A DNA stretch of 15,920 nucleotides. Origin: an uncultured Gammaproteobacteria bacterium. GTDB lineage: Bacteria > Pseudomonadota > Gammaproteobacteria > GCA-001735895. The notes under the pieces were generated by a model. That model had not been told where the DNA came from, searched no databases, and saw only the letters and a list, made by a program, of their open reading frames with translations. A program made the translations under genes and the position numbers. Positions 7,361 to 14,627 of this stretch are shown piece after piece. Within the stretch, counting starts at the first letter, position 1. Each line of letters begins with the position of its first letter. The stretch covers positions 1 to 15,920 of the forward strand of contig CALJQI010000357.1 of NCBI GenBank assembly GCA_937980285.1, read 5' to 3'.

Positions 7361-8209
7361 ATGACTGAATCAAACCAAGGCAAAATAAGCCGCCGCCAGT
7401 TCCTGGGAAGCACAGGCGTGGCCGTGGCCGGGACTGTCACCCTGGCGGTTCCCTCAGTAGCCCGGGCGGCGGAAAAGAAGGCGCCACGCTGGGGAATGGT
7501 GATGGACCTGCGTAAATGTATCGGCTGCAGGGCTTGCACCGTCGCCTGCAAGGCGGAAAACAATGTATCGCTCGGCAGATTCCGTGCGGTAATTCAGGAA
7601 GAGACCTACGGCACATTCCCGAACACCGGCAAGGCCTTCCTGCCGCTGATGTGCAATCACTGCGAAGGCGATGACAAGGACGGCGTTCCGCCCTGCGTCA
7701 CGGCCTGCCCGGAATACCCGGGTAAGCGCATGACTTACATTTCACCGAGCGGCGACAAGATTCGTTACCGTGGCGGTGCAACCTACAAGCGGCCCGACGG
7801 CGTCATACTGATCAACAAGGAACTGTGCATTGGTTGCGGCAAGTGCATCGATGCCTGCCCTTACGGCGTGCGCTCCTTCGATCCATTCGTCAAGGCAGGC
7901 AAGGATCCGGAAAAACAGGCCGCCGACAAGTGCGACCTGTGCGTACATCGTCTCGACAACGGGCTGGAGCCCGCCTGCGTCAATACCTGCCAGGGCCGGG
8001 CGCGGATATTCGGTGATTTAAACGACCCGGACAGCGACGTATCGAAACTGGTCAAGGAGTACGACCTCGCCAACGATCAGCACGTGCTGCTCGCCGAGGA
8101 AGGCACCAAACCCAATGTGTATTACATCGATCCCGACAACCTGCTGAAGAAGCTTTATACCGCCCGCAAAAAGGGCAAGCTCGATCATTTCGTGGATCAG
8201 GTTGTATAA
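7361..8209 (+). CDS. Tat-exported four-cluster [4Fe-4S] electron-transfer subunit
   Basis: 282-residue beta subunit of a DMSO-reductase-family complex (PsrB/TtrB/ArrB/ArxB-like). A Tat signal SRRQFLGS at 10-17 precedes a hydrophobic stretch ending PSVARAAE near 38. Four cysteine groups are complete: 53/56/59/63, 98/101/112/116, 156/159/162/166 and 191/194/206/210, enough for four [4Fe-4S] clusters. It should pass electrons between the dodecaheme cytochrome and the Mo subunit in the periplasm. I place the start at 7361 because GAGGA at 7346-7350 is 10 bases upstream; the earlier in-frame ATG at 7352 is only one base from it. The gene is 31 bases before the catalytic subunit. Which substrate-specific branch it belongs to cannot be told from this subunit. 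Confidence 0.93.
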   Translation: MTESNQGKISRRQFLGSTGVAVAGTVTLAVPSVARAAEKKAPRWGMVMDLRKCIGCRACTVACKAENNVSLGRFRAVIQEETYGTFPNTGKAFLPLMCNHCEGDDKDGVPPCVTACPEYPGKRMTYISPSGDKIRYRGGATYKRPDGVILINKELCIGCGKCIDACPYGVRSFDPFVKAGKDPEKQAADKCDLCVHRLDNGLEPACVNTCQGRARIFGDLNDPDSDVSKLVKEYDLANDQHVLLAEEGTKPNVYYIDPDNLLKKLYTARKKGKLDHFVDQVV

Positions 8210-8240
8210 CCCGGGCAGAACAGACTAGAGAGGAATGACA

Positions 8241-10766
8241 ATGAACAAACTGAATCGTCGTAAATTCATGCAGTTCGCCGCCGCCAGCGGTACCGCCCTC
8301 GCGGCGGGCGTCGGCGTCAGCAACACTGCGCTCGCCGGGTCGATCAAGCTCGAGGAAGGCGGCCGTGATTTTTCACCCAAAACCGGCAAGGAGCTCAAGG
8401 CCATACCTACTGCCTGCTGGCAGTGCGTAACCCGTGACGCCGCCATCGGCTACGTCGAGGATGGCCGCCTGGTGAAAATGGAAGGCAATCCAAACTCGAT
8501 ACGCACCCTCGGCAAACTCTGTGCAAGAGGCCAGGCAGGCGTCAACCAGGTTTATTTCCCGGACCGTATCCTGTATCCGATGCAGCGAGTCGGCAAGCGC
8601 GGCGAGCACAAGTGGAAGCGGATTTCCTGGGACGACGCGCTCGACCTGGTCGCCTCCAAATTGAAGCCGTTACGCGACGCCGGCACGCCGGAATTGTTTA
8701 TGTACCAGTACGGCCGCCACAAGGCCAGCCAGGCGGCAACCATGTACGATTTCATGGCGGCCTACGGCACCAAGACCATCGGTAACCACACCTCGGTATG
8801 CGAAGCGGCCAAATGGGTCGGCCAGGAAAGCCTGTGGGGCGGCATGTACGACAACTGGGACTATGATAAAACCGACTTCGTGGTCAACTTCGGCAGTAAC
8901 CAGTTCGAGACTCACACCAATCACATCCCCACCGCGCAGCGCCTGATTCGCGCGATGGTCGATCGCGGTGTGCCGCTGTATACCTTCGACGTGCGGCTTT
9001 CGAATACGGCGGCCAAATCCGACCGCTGGCTGCCGATCAAACCCGGCACCGACGGCCTGGTGGCGCTTGCCATGGTCAACGTAATCATGAACGAACAGCT
9101 CTACCGGCGCGATCATTTCAAGTTTATGCGCGTGACCGAGGATTACCACGCCAGCGTGGATGAAAAGATCGCCGCGGTGAAGGCCCAGGTGTCGAAATTC
9201 ACGCCGGAATTTGCCGAGAAACACAGCACCGTGCCGGCGGACGCCATCCGTGAAATCGCGCGCGGCTTCGCCAAGGCAAAATCCGCCTGCCTGGTCAGTT
9301 ACCGCGGAGCGGTCATGCACTATCACGGCGCCGATAGCGAACGCGCGATGATGCTGCTGGCGGCGATCACCAACAACCTCGATCGCCCCGGCGGACGGGT
9401 GATGGGTGTCGGCGCCGCCTGGAATCATCCCAAGTCCAAGCCCGCGGCTGTGCAGAAGAGCCTGAATATCAATGATGGCTTTCCGGGCGAAGCGGCCTAC
9501 CCGACCCATCATGTCAGCCATCGCGTGTTCGACATGATCAAGGACGGCCACGAAGGCCGGCCCCAGGTGTACTGGTGGAGTTGCTACAACCCGACCTATA
9601 TCAATGGCGCCAATGCCGACGTAACCGAGATATTCAAGGACGAAAAGCTGATGCCTTTCCTGATCACAACGACCATCACCTACGACGAATCCTCGTCGCT
9701 GGCGGACCTGATCCTGCCGGACGTGACTTACCTCGAGCGCTGGGACTGGGAAGACATGGTGTCAGCCAACCAGATCGCCGAGTACTACATCCGCCAGCCG
9801 TTGGTCAAACCGCTCGGTGAATCGCGTTGCCAGGGCGACGTGTGGCCGCAACTCGCCAAGCGCATCGGCTTCGAACTGGCCTGGAGCGGCAAGGAAGATT
9901 TCGTGCGCCAGTCCTGTGAAATGACGCCGGGCGTCAGGGAAGCGGGCGGCTTCGAATACATGAAGAAGCACGGTGTCTGGCACGATCCCAACGACACGGG
10001 CAACTACGGCTTCTACGAGGCCAGCGTCGATACCGGCGGTGACGGTGTCATTCTCGACGACAAAACCGGCGTCTACTGGAACTGGAAGAAAACCGGCGCC
10101 AGCAGCGAAGCAGATGCGAAGGCGAAGGGTTATCTCGGAACCGAAGGCGCCAAGAAAGGCTACGTCGCGCAGAATATCGACGGCAAAGCCTACCTCGCCT
10201 ACCCGCCGAACACGAAGTTCACCAAGTCGGGCCTGCTCGACTTTTACTCCGATAACTTCGTCGCCAAGGGACTGCCGGCTTTCCCGACCTATACGCCGAT
10301 ACCGGAGCACGTGAAGATGGGGTCGGACGACATGATCATGACCACCTACAAGACCGCGGTGCACACCCATTCGCGTACCGCGCATTGTAAATGGCTGGTG
10401 GAAATGAAACATGACAATCCGGCGTGGATCAACACCAAAACCGCACAGGCTCGAGGCATCAAGAGCGGCGATTCCATCAAGGTGAAGAGCGATGTCGGCG
10501 AGTTCGCCACCACCGCTTATGTCACCGAGGGGATCATACCGGGGGTCATAGCGGTCTCGCACTCCCTGGGCCGCAAGTACTCGGGTGTCTACGGTTCCGG
10601 CAAGTCCAACCCGTTCGACGGCGGCGCCGCGGCGGATCCGGATGCGAAAAACATCTGGTGGAAAACTCATGGCACCCATCCCAACGTCGCGATACCCAAC
10701 TGGTCCGATCCGATCAGCGGTACCCAGCGCTGGATGGATACCGTGGTTCGGGTCGAAAAGGCATAA
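8241..10766 (+). CDS. Periplasmic molybdopterin oxidoreductase catalytic subunit, DMSO-reductase family
   Basis: 841 residues with a Tat signal (NRRKFMQ at 5-11, cleavage probably after TALA near 32). The N-terminal Fe-S segment runs C59-WQ-C62-VTR-D66 and closes with C94 in LCARGQAG. The third cysteine of the usual CXXCXXXC is therefore an aspartate. The bis-MGD molybdopterin domain follows, with GNHTSVCE at 181-188 making C187 the likely Mo ligand. The dinucleotide-binding domain is at about 696-841. Overall it resembles the ArrA/ArxA/TtrA/PsrA clade of oxyanion and sulfur-compound enzymes; I cannot assign a substrate. I prefer the ATG at 8241 because AGAGGA ends at 8234; an ATG at 8235 abuts it directly. 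Sigma-54 control and the sensor operon point to an inducible respiratory enzyme. Confidence 0.93.
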   Translation: MNKLNRRKFMQFAAASGTALAAGVGVSNTALAGSIKLEEGGRDFSPKTGKELKAIPTACWQCVTRDAAIGYVEDGRLVKMEGNPNSIRTLGKLCARGQAGVNQVYFPDRILYPMQRVGKRGEHKWKRISWDDALDLVASKLKPLRDAGTPELFMYQYGRHKASQAATMYDFMAAYGTKTIGNHTSVCEAAKWVGQESLWGGMYDNWDYDKTDFVVNFGSNQFETHTNHIPTAQRLIRAMVDRGVPLYTFDVRLSNTAAKSDRWLPIKPGTDGLVALAMVNVIMNEQLYRRDHFKFMRVTEDYHASVDEKIAAVKAQVSKFTPEFAEKHSTVPADAIREIARGFAKAKSACLVSYRGAVMHYHGADSERAMMLLAAITNNLDRPGGRVMGVGAAWNHPKSKPAAVQKSLNINDGFPGEAAYPTHHVSHRVFDMIKDGHEGRPQVYWWSCYNPTYINGANADVTEIFKDEKLMPFLITTTITYDESSSLADLILPDVTYLERWDWEDMVSANQIAEYYIRQPLVKPLGESRCQGDVWPQLAKRIGFELAWSGKEDFVRQSCEMTPGVREAGGFEYMKKHGVWHDPNDTGNYGFYEASVDTGGDGVILDDKTGVYWNWKKTGASSEADAKAKGYLGTEGAKKGYVAQNIDGKAYLAYPPNTKFTKSGLLDFYSDNFVAKGLPAFPTYTPIPEHVKMGSDDMIMTTYKTAVHTHSRTAHCKWLVEMKHDNPAWINTKTAQARGIKSGDSIKVKSDVGEFATTAYVTEGIIPGVIAVSHSLGRKYSGVYGSGKSNPFDGGAAADPDAKNIWWKTHGTHPNVAIPNWSDPISGTQRWMDTVVRVEKA

Positions 10767-10777
10767 GGAGGCAAACG

Positions 10778-11428
10778 ATGGAATTCTCCCGCGAAATCAG
10801 GACTGACACGGCAAGCGCCAGAGGTCAGGTTTACGGACTTCTCGCTTCGGTCTTCCGCTCGGAACCGGATAAGGAATTCCTCCAGGAGCTCAAGGGTCCC
10901 CGCTTTGCGGGGGCCTTTGCCTCGCTCGAAGCCGATTTCGGCAAGGATTTTCGGCAATCGACAGAAGAGGAGTTGAGAGAGAATCTTGCTATCGAGTTCA
11001 CCCGGCTGTTCATGGGGCCGGGTGAGCATATTTCACCGCACGAATCGATATTTGTCGACGTCGACGGTGACGGTGGAGGCCTGTACGGCGCCAAAACGGT
11101 CGAAGTGAAAAAGTTCATCGAGACCACCGGCCTGACTTATGATGATTCTTTTACCGGCCTGCCGGATCATGTCAGCGTCGAGCTCGAGTTCATGAGTAAG
11201 CTTGCCGGATTCGAATCGCAGAAATGGGACAGTGGCGACGATGAAGCGGCGAAGTATTGCCTGTCGGTGCAGAAGATGTTCGCGGAAAAGCACTTACTCA
11301 AGTGGATTCCGGAGTTCTGTGAACAGGTGATCATCGAAGCCGATCTGCCTTTTTACCGGGAGATGGCGCGCGTAACCAGCGAGTTCGTCGACTTCGATTA
11401 CGAGTCCATCGGGGCGTCACTTAACTAG
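10778..11428 (+). CDS. TorD/DmsD-family Mo-enzyme maturation chaperone
   Basis: 216-residue cytoplasmic, all-helical protein of the TorD/NarJ family (PF02613 type). Members bind the Tat signal of their Mo-enzyme and hold it until cofactor insertion. Family features are EFTRLFMGPG at 73-82, then SPHES at 86-90, and LPDHVSVELEFMSKL at 128-142. AAGGAGG at 10765-10771 overlaps the stop of the catalytic gene and gives a clear start at 10778. An upstream extension in this frame would read through the catalytic gene and is not real. It is the last gene of the operon and presumably serves the catalytic subunit at 8241-10766. A GC-rich hairpin lies within its early codons. Confidence 0.92.
   Translation: MEFSREIRTDTASARGQVYGLLASVFRSEPDKEFLQELKGPRFAGAFASLEADFGKDFRQSTEEELRENLAIEFTRLFMGPGEHISPHESIFVDVDGDGGGLYGAKTVEVKKFIETTGLTYDDSFTGLPDHVSVELEFMSKLAGFESQKWDSGDDEAAKYCLSVQKMFAEKHLLKWIPEFCEQVIIEADLPFYREMARVTSEFVDFDYESIGASLN
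10895..10915 (+). other. Terminator-like hairpin inside the chaperone gene
   Basis: GGTCCCCGC (10895-10903) can pair with GCGGGGGCC (10907-10915) around TTT: nine base pairs with one G-T wobble, followed by TTT. It lies about codons 40-46 of the chaperone gene. The U-run is short, so full termination is unlikely; partial attenuation is possible. Confidence 0.35.
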
Positions 11429-11488
11429 GTAAGGCACGCAGCCTTCACCCGGGATAGCGGTGCAATTAGCAGGTCTGGCGAACGGTAT

Positions 11489-12148
11489 TCAATTTTGTAG
11501 CCGGTCGCGCAACACGGATTCCTGCTCGGATTGCAGGCCGATGGATTTTCCTTCGTAGATCGCGTAGGCAAGCGGCGCACCGAGATGTAAACGGTAAGCG
11601 GCCCAGGTAACGGCGAGAATTTCCGCACTGGGAGCAACCACGAGCAGCGGGCGATTGTCGGCGTCGAGCAACAGATCATGAAAATTTTCGATCTGTGTAA
11701 CGCTCGGCGCCATGGGATCGACCGGAATATTGAATTTTCTCAGGCTTCGAGACCTGCCATCGATTGATTTTAGCTCGGAAAAACTATCGCCAGATCCGAG
11801 GTCAATCACCGTGCGGATCCCGAATGCGCGTAAATCCTCAATCTGGCTTATCGGCCGGCCGAAAGTCGATTGCAGGTAGGGAATCCCCTGCCCGGGTTCG
11901 TCAACCACCATGCCATAACCGAAGCTGGCGGGAAGCCTGATCGATTCGAGATCGAGGGTTTGCGGTATAGGTCGCCCCCCCGACGTGATTGCCTGTAACA
12001 GAGTGTCATATTTCAACTCTCCGTCACCCGCCCAGCCGCAGGCAGCCGCATCGAGCGAAACGGCCAGGATACTGACGAAAACCAGCTTTAAGGCCTTACC
12101 TGCTCGATAGCCTCTGGTGATCTGTGCCTGGGGAATAATTCCTTTCAT
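11489..12148 (-). CDS. Exported protein with a degenerate DSP/DUF442-like phosphatase fold
   Basis: 219 residues from the ATG at 12148 (a longer reading from a TTG at 12241 adds 31 residues before the signal). A basic N-terminus and hydrophobic stretch at about 20-37 suggest a signal peptide, with mature sequence from about AAACGWAG. Residues 96-195 follow the pattern of the dual-specificity-phosphatase-like DUF442 family: FGIRTVIDLGSGDS at 109-122, IPVDPMAPS at 141-149, then PLLVV leading into the expected P-loop. There the catalytic HCXXXXXR is replaced by VAPSAEI (171-177), so His, Cys and Arg are all missing. It is probably a non-catalytic binding protein. It converges on the chaperone gene, with 60 bases between stops and no clear terminator. 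No Shine-Dalgarno is evident. The family assignment is by pattern and tentative. Confidence 0.65.
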   Translation of the reverse strand: MKGIIPQAQITRGYRAGKALKLVFVSILAVSLDAAACGWAGDGELKYDTLLQAITSGGRPIPQTLDLESIRLPASFGYGMVVDEPGQGIPYLQSTFGRPISQIEDLRAFGIRTVIDLGSGDSFSELKSIDGRSRSLRKFNIPVDPMAPSVTQIENFHDLLLDADNRPLLVVAPSAEILAVTWAAYRLHLGAPLAYAIYEGKSIGLQSEQESVLRDRLQN

Positions 12149-12300
12149 AAGGCAATAACAGTATGTAGATGGAATCTGTCTCTGGTCGAATTCGAGTATA
12201 GGCCCAAGCCAATGGAATAGGAAGGCGACAGGCAATTTCAAAGCTTGCGCTGCCTATCGCCACCGAACCAGGTACTGCGATTGCGCCTGAGATATCTGAT

Positions 12301-13407
12301 TTAGCTGTAAAGCGCGATCGGTTTACCAAGCAGCGCCAGTTCCGGCTCGACTCCGAGTCCTGGCAAAGCGGGTGCGCTGAAGCAACCGTCTATATTACGC
12401 ACGCCTTGCCCGGGGGCGGGATCAACGCCGATCATTTCCTGGCAGGACCAGACGCCGAGACAGGACGGCGCCGGAATGGTCTGCGCGAAATGCGCGACGC
12501 CGGTATCGGAGACCACGGTACCGCCGGTATCCATGATCAGCATGGTGATGCCGGTAGCGAGACAAAAATCGCGCAGGCGGCGCGCCCTGGTCAATCCACC
12601 GACGCGGTTGATTTTTATATTCACCACTTCGGCGATGCCGTCGCGCTGAATTCGGATCAGGTCGTCGATCCCGTGCAAGGCTTCGTCGATGCCGATCGGG
12701 TAAGTTGTCTGGCGGCGTACCTGCGCGATTTCGTCCAGGGTTTCGCAGGGCTGCTCGAACCAGGAAGTAAGCCCGGAAACCGAGTTCATCACCGTAATCG
12801 CCTCGCGCGGCAGCCAGGCACGGTTGGCGTCGTAAAACATGATTTCACCGTCGCGTTCGTTGGCCGCCAGCAGGTTGATTCGCTCGATGTCCATCGCCAC
12901 GTCGGCGCCGACCTTGCAGGAATGCACTCGATAGCCCAGATCCCGGAAACGCTGCACTTCGTCGAGCATCTGTTGCGGGCTGCCGGTCGATACGCTCGAT
13001 GCGATCGGCACCGGGTCGGGCTCGCGCGCGCCCAGCAATTCGCATAGCGGCATAGCGGCGGATTTGCCGGCGATATCCCAGCAGGCGATATCGATCGCCG
13101 ACTTGACGTAAGGATGCCCGGGTAGCGCAAGATCCATGACTCGATTGATGGCGTCTAGCTGACGCGGATCCTGGCCGATCAGCAGCGGCGCCAGTTCCTC
13201 GATGCCGGCGCGAATGCCCTTGCCGAAGGCCGGCAGGTATGTCACGCCCCAGGGGCAGCCCTCGCCCCAGCCCGAAACACCCTCGTCGGTATCGATGCGC
13301 AGGATGGTCGAGTCGAGCAGTTCGAACCTGAGCCGGCCACCGGACAGCCAGTAAGGCTTGTGCAAGGGCAGATCGAGCTGCCAGACGCTGATTCGATCAA
13401 TTTTCAT
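12301..13407 (-). CDS. Mandelate racemase/muconate-lactonizing family enzyme, hydroxyproline-type
   Basis: 368 residues, full length for the enolase superfamily. Metal ligands are readable as D193 (YDAN), E218 (WFEQP) and D241 (IGIDE). General acid/base lysines are probably K165 (HSCKVG) and K265 (NIKINRVGG). The first lysine of the classic KxK is Ser163 here, so only one lysine is present at that site. The stretches LIGQDPRQL, GHPYVKSAIDIACWDI and IKINRVGGLTRARRLRDFC recall cis-3-hydroxy-L-proline dehydratases and 4-hydroxyproline-betaine epimerases, both acting at the alpha carbon of cyclic amino acids. That substrate class is an inference from remembered sequences. The gene is divergent from the PaiB-like gene (129 bases between starts). 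The dimethylglycine-dehydrogenase-like gene to the right fits catabolism of N-methylated amino acids. Confidence 0.88.
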   Translation of the reverse strand: MKIDRISVWQLDLPLHKPYWLSGGRLRFELLDSTILRIDTDEGVSGWGEGCPWGVTYLPAFGKGIRAGIEELAPLLIGQDPRQLDAINRVMDLALPGHPYVKSAIDIACWDIAGKSAAMPLCELLGAREPDPVPIASSVSTGSPQQMLDEVQRFRDLGYRVHSCKVGADVAMDIERINLLAANERDGEIMFYDANRAWLPREAITVMNSVSGLTSWFEQPCETLDEIAQVRRQTTYPIGIDEALHGIDDLIRIQRDGIAEVVNIKINRVGGLTRARRLRDFCLATGITMLIMDTGGTVVSDTGVAHFAQTIPAPSCLGVWSCQEMIGVDPAPGQGVRNIDGCFSAPALPGLGVEPELALLGKPIALYS

Positions 13408-13536
13408 TTACTCTACTAACCCCGTGATTGATGCCGTTAAAACGAATAGAATCCATAGCGCCGGCCGCCGCGGATCTCCAGTCGCGGTACATGACAACGG
13501 CCAATATTCTGTCGCAGCGGGAGTCGAGTATCAATC

Positions 13537-14121
13537 ATGTATCTACCGGATCATTTCAATATTTCAGACCAGGACGAAATTTTTTCGTTTCTCCAGGCCA
13601 ATGCCTTCGGCCAGCTGATCTCATTGCAGGACAAGCGGATCACGTCTTCGCACCTGCCGTTTCTGATTGCCGCCGAGCGCAAGCATCTTCAATGTCACCT
13701 TGCGCGGCAAAATCCGCAGTGGCGGCAGCTCGAAGGCCAGCAGGTGCTGATCACCTTCCAGGGACCGCATGACTACGTTTCGCCGAGCTGGTACCAGACC
13801 GCCGGTGTGCCCACCTGGAACTACCAGGCGGTACACGTTTACGGCAGCTGCCGCGTGTTCGACGACGCCGGCGAACTCGCAGCCGTGGTCGACTCCTTAA
13901 GCGAGCGCTACGAATCCGGCTTCGAAACCCCGTGGAAGCCGCAGTACCGTGACGCCATGCTGAAGGCGATCATCGGCGTCGAAATCGAAATCGACGAAAT
14001 CCAGTGCAAGTACAAGCTCAGCCAGAATCGCTCGGAAGCCGATCAGCGGCAGGTTATAGATCAGCTCGATAATTTGCAGTCAGAGTCACTGGCCCAGGCG
14101 ATGCGCAAGACCCTGTTATAA
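13537..14121 (+). CDS. PaiB-like FMN-binding split-barrel protein
   Basis: 194 residues matching the FMN-binding negative transcriptional regulator family (PaiB type, PF04299). Characteristic stretches are an early SSHLPFLI (37-44), GPHDYVSPSWYQ near 76-87, VPTWNYQAVHVYG just after, and a C-terminal KYKLSQNRS. The family binds flavin in a split beta-barrel. The Bacillus subtilis member is linked to sporulation and protease repression, but most members are uncharacterised and a flavin or heme enzyme role is equally possible. A purine-rich GGGAG lies 13 bases before the start, rather far. The gene's TAA overlaps the stop of the convergent next gene within a TTATAA palindrome. Confidence 0.9.
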   Translation: MYLPDHFNISDQDEIFSFLQANAFGQLISLQDKRITSSHLPFLIAAERKHLQCHLARQNPQWRQLEGQQVLITFQGPHDYVSPSWYQTAGVPTWNYQAVHVYGSCRVFDDAGELAAVVDSLSERYESGFETPWKPQYRDAMLKAIIGVEIEIDEIQCKYKLSQNRSEADQRQVIDQLDNLQSESLAQAMRKTLL

Positions 14122-14496
14122 CTCGCCCGCTTCTTCCAGCACCTTGCGCGCGACGCGGAAACACTCCAGCGATTGCGGCACGCCGCAGTAAATGCCGACC
14201 ACGTGGATGATGGCGCGGATTTCCTCTTTGCTGACGCCGTTGTTGAGCGCACCGCGGCAGTGGATCTCCCACTCGTGCATCTTGCCGAGCGCGCCGATCA
14301 TCGCCAGGTTCATCATCGAACGCGTCTTCGGCTCGATCACCTCGTCGCCCCAGCCGAAACCCCAGCACCAGGCGGTCATCGCCTCCTGGAACGGGCGAGT
14401 GAATTCATCGGCAGCGGCCAGGTTTTTCTCGACATACTCGGCGCCCAGCGTGCCCTTGCGCTTGGCCAGGCCTTTTTCAAATAAATCTTGGTCCAT
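14116..14496 (-). CDS. Carboxymuconolactone decarboxylase family protein
   Basis: 126-residue small helical protein of the CMD family. The central block with HCRGALNNGVSKEEI (about 79-93) and IHVVGIYCGVPQSLECFRVAR that follows are typical of 4-carboxymuconolactone decarboxylase-like proteins. It lacks the CXXC redox pair of the AhpD branch, so a decarboxylase or lyase-type role is likelier than peroxidase support. No other protocatechuate-pathway genes are visible, so the specific reaction is not assigned. The start at 14496 is supported by GAGGAG 5 bases upstream. Its 3' end overlaps the PaiB-like gene by 6 bases. It follows the dehydrogenase gene on the same strand after a 131-base gap holding two palindromic repeats. 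Confidence 0.88.
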   Translation of the reverse strand: MDQDLFEKGLAKRKGTLGAEYVEKNLAAADEFTRPFQEAMTAWCWGFGWGDEVIEPKTRSMMNLAMIGALGKMHEWEIHCRGALNNGVSKEEIRAIIHVVGIYCGVPQSLECFRVARKVLEEAGEL

Positions 14497-14517
14497 AAAT
14501 GCTCCTCGGTGACAGAC

Positions 14518-14555
14518 GTCATCCCGGAAATCGCGCAGCGATTATCCGGGATTTT
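14518..14555. repeat. REP-like palindromic repeat with bulged hairpin
   Basis: ATCCCGGA (14521-14528) plus AATCGC (14529-14534) pair with GCGATT (14538-14543) and TCCGGGAT (14545-14552). This is a 14-bp stem with one bulged A and a GCA loop, followed by TTT. The outer sequence GTCATCCC matches, in inverted orientation, the end of the next repeat. It resembles dispersed intergenic repeats common in gammaproteobacterial genomes. Confidence 0.6.
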
Positions 14556-14594
14556 GCAATTTCGGCGCGGTAATAGTTACGCCGTCGTTGCAAG

Positions 14595-14617
14595 ATCCCC
14601 GCTTTCGCGGGGATGAC
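14595..14617. repeat. REP-like palindrome ATCCCCGC-TTTC-GCGGGGATGAC
   Basis: A perfect 8-bp stem (14595-14602 with 14607-14614) around TTTC, ending in GATGAC. It belongs to the widespread GTCATCCCCGC-GAAA-GCGGGGAT intergenic family and sits 11 bases downstream of the dehydrogenase stop, where it could stabilise the mRNA end. There is no adjacent U-run, so it is not a classical terminator. Confidence 0.65.
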
Positions 14618-14627
14618 TACAAAATTA

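Noticed and set aside
8670..9551. 293-codon antisense open frame within the Mo catalytic gene
   Set aside because: His/Val/Gly-rich shadow translation with no family features; the sense strand is a well-defined Mo enzyme.
9762..10679. 305-codon antisense open frame within the Mo catalytic gene
   Set aside because: Same reasoning: composition typical of antisense to a GC-rich gene, with no motif.
8241..10766. Calling the Mo enzyme an arsenite oxidase, arsenate reductase or tetrathionate reductase outright
   Set aside because: The sensor layout and overall similarity suggest this group, but there are no arsenic-resistance or sulfur genes nearby, the subunit partners differ, and the Fe-S ligand change is not a feature I can tie to a known member.
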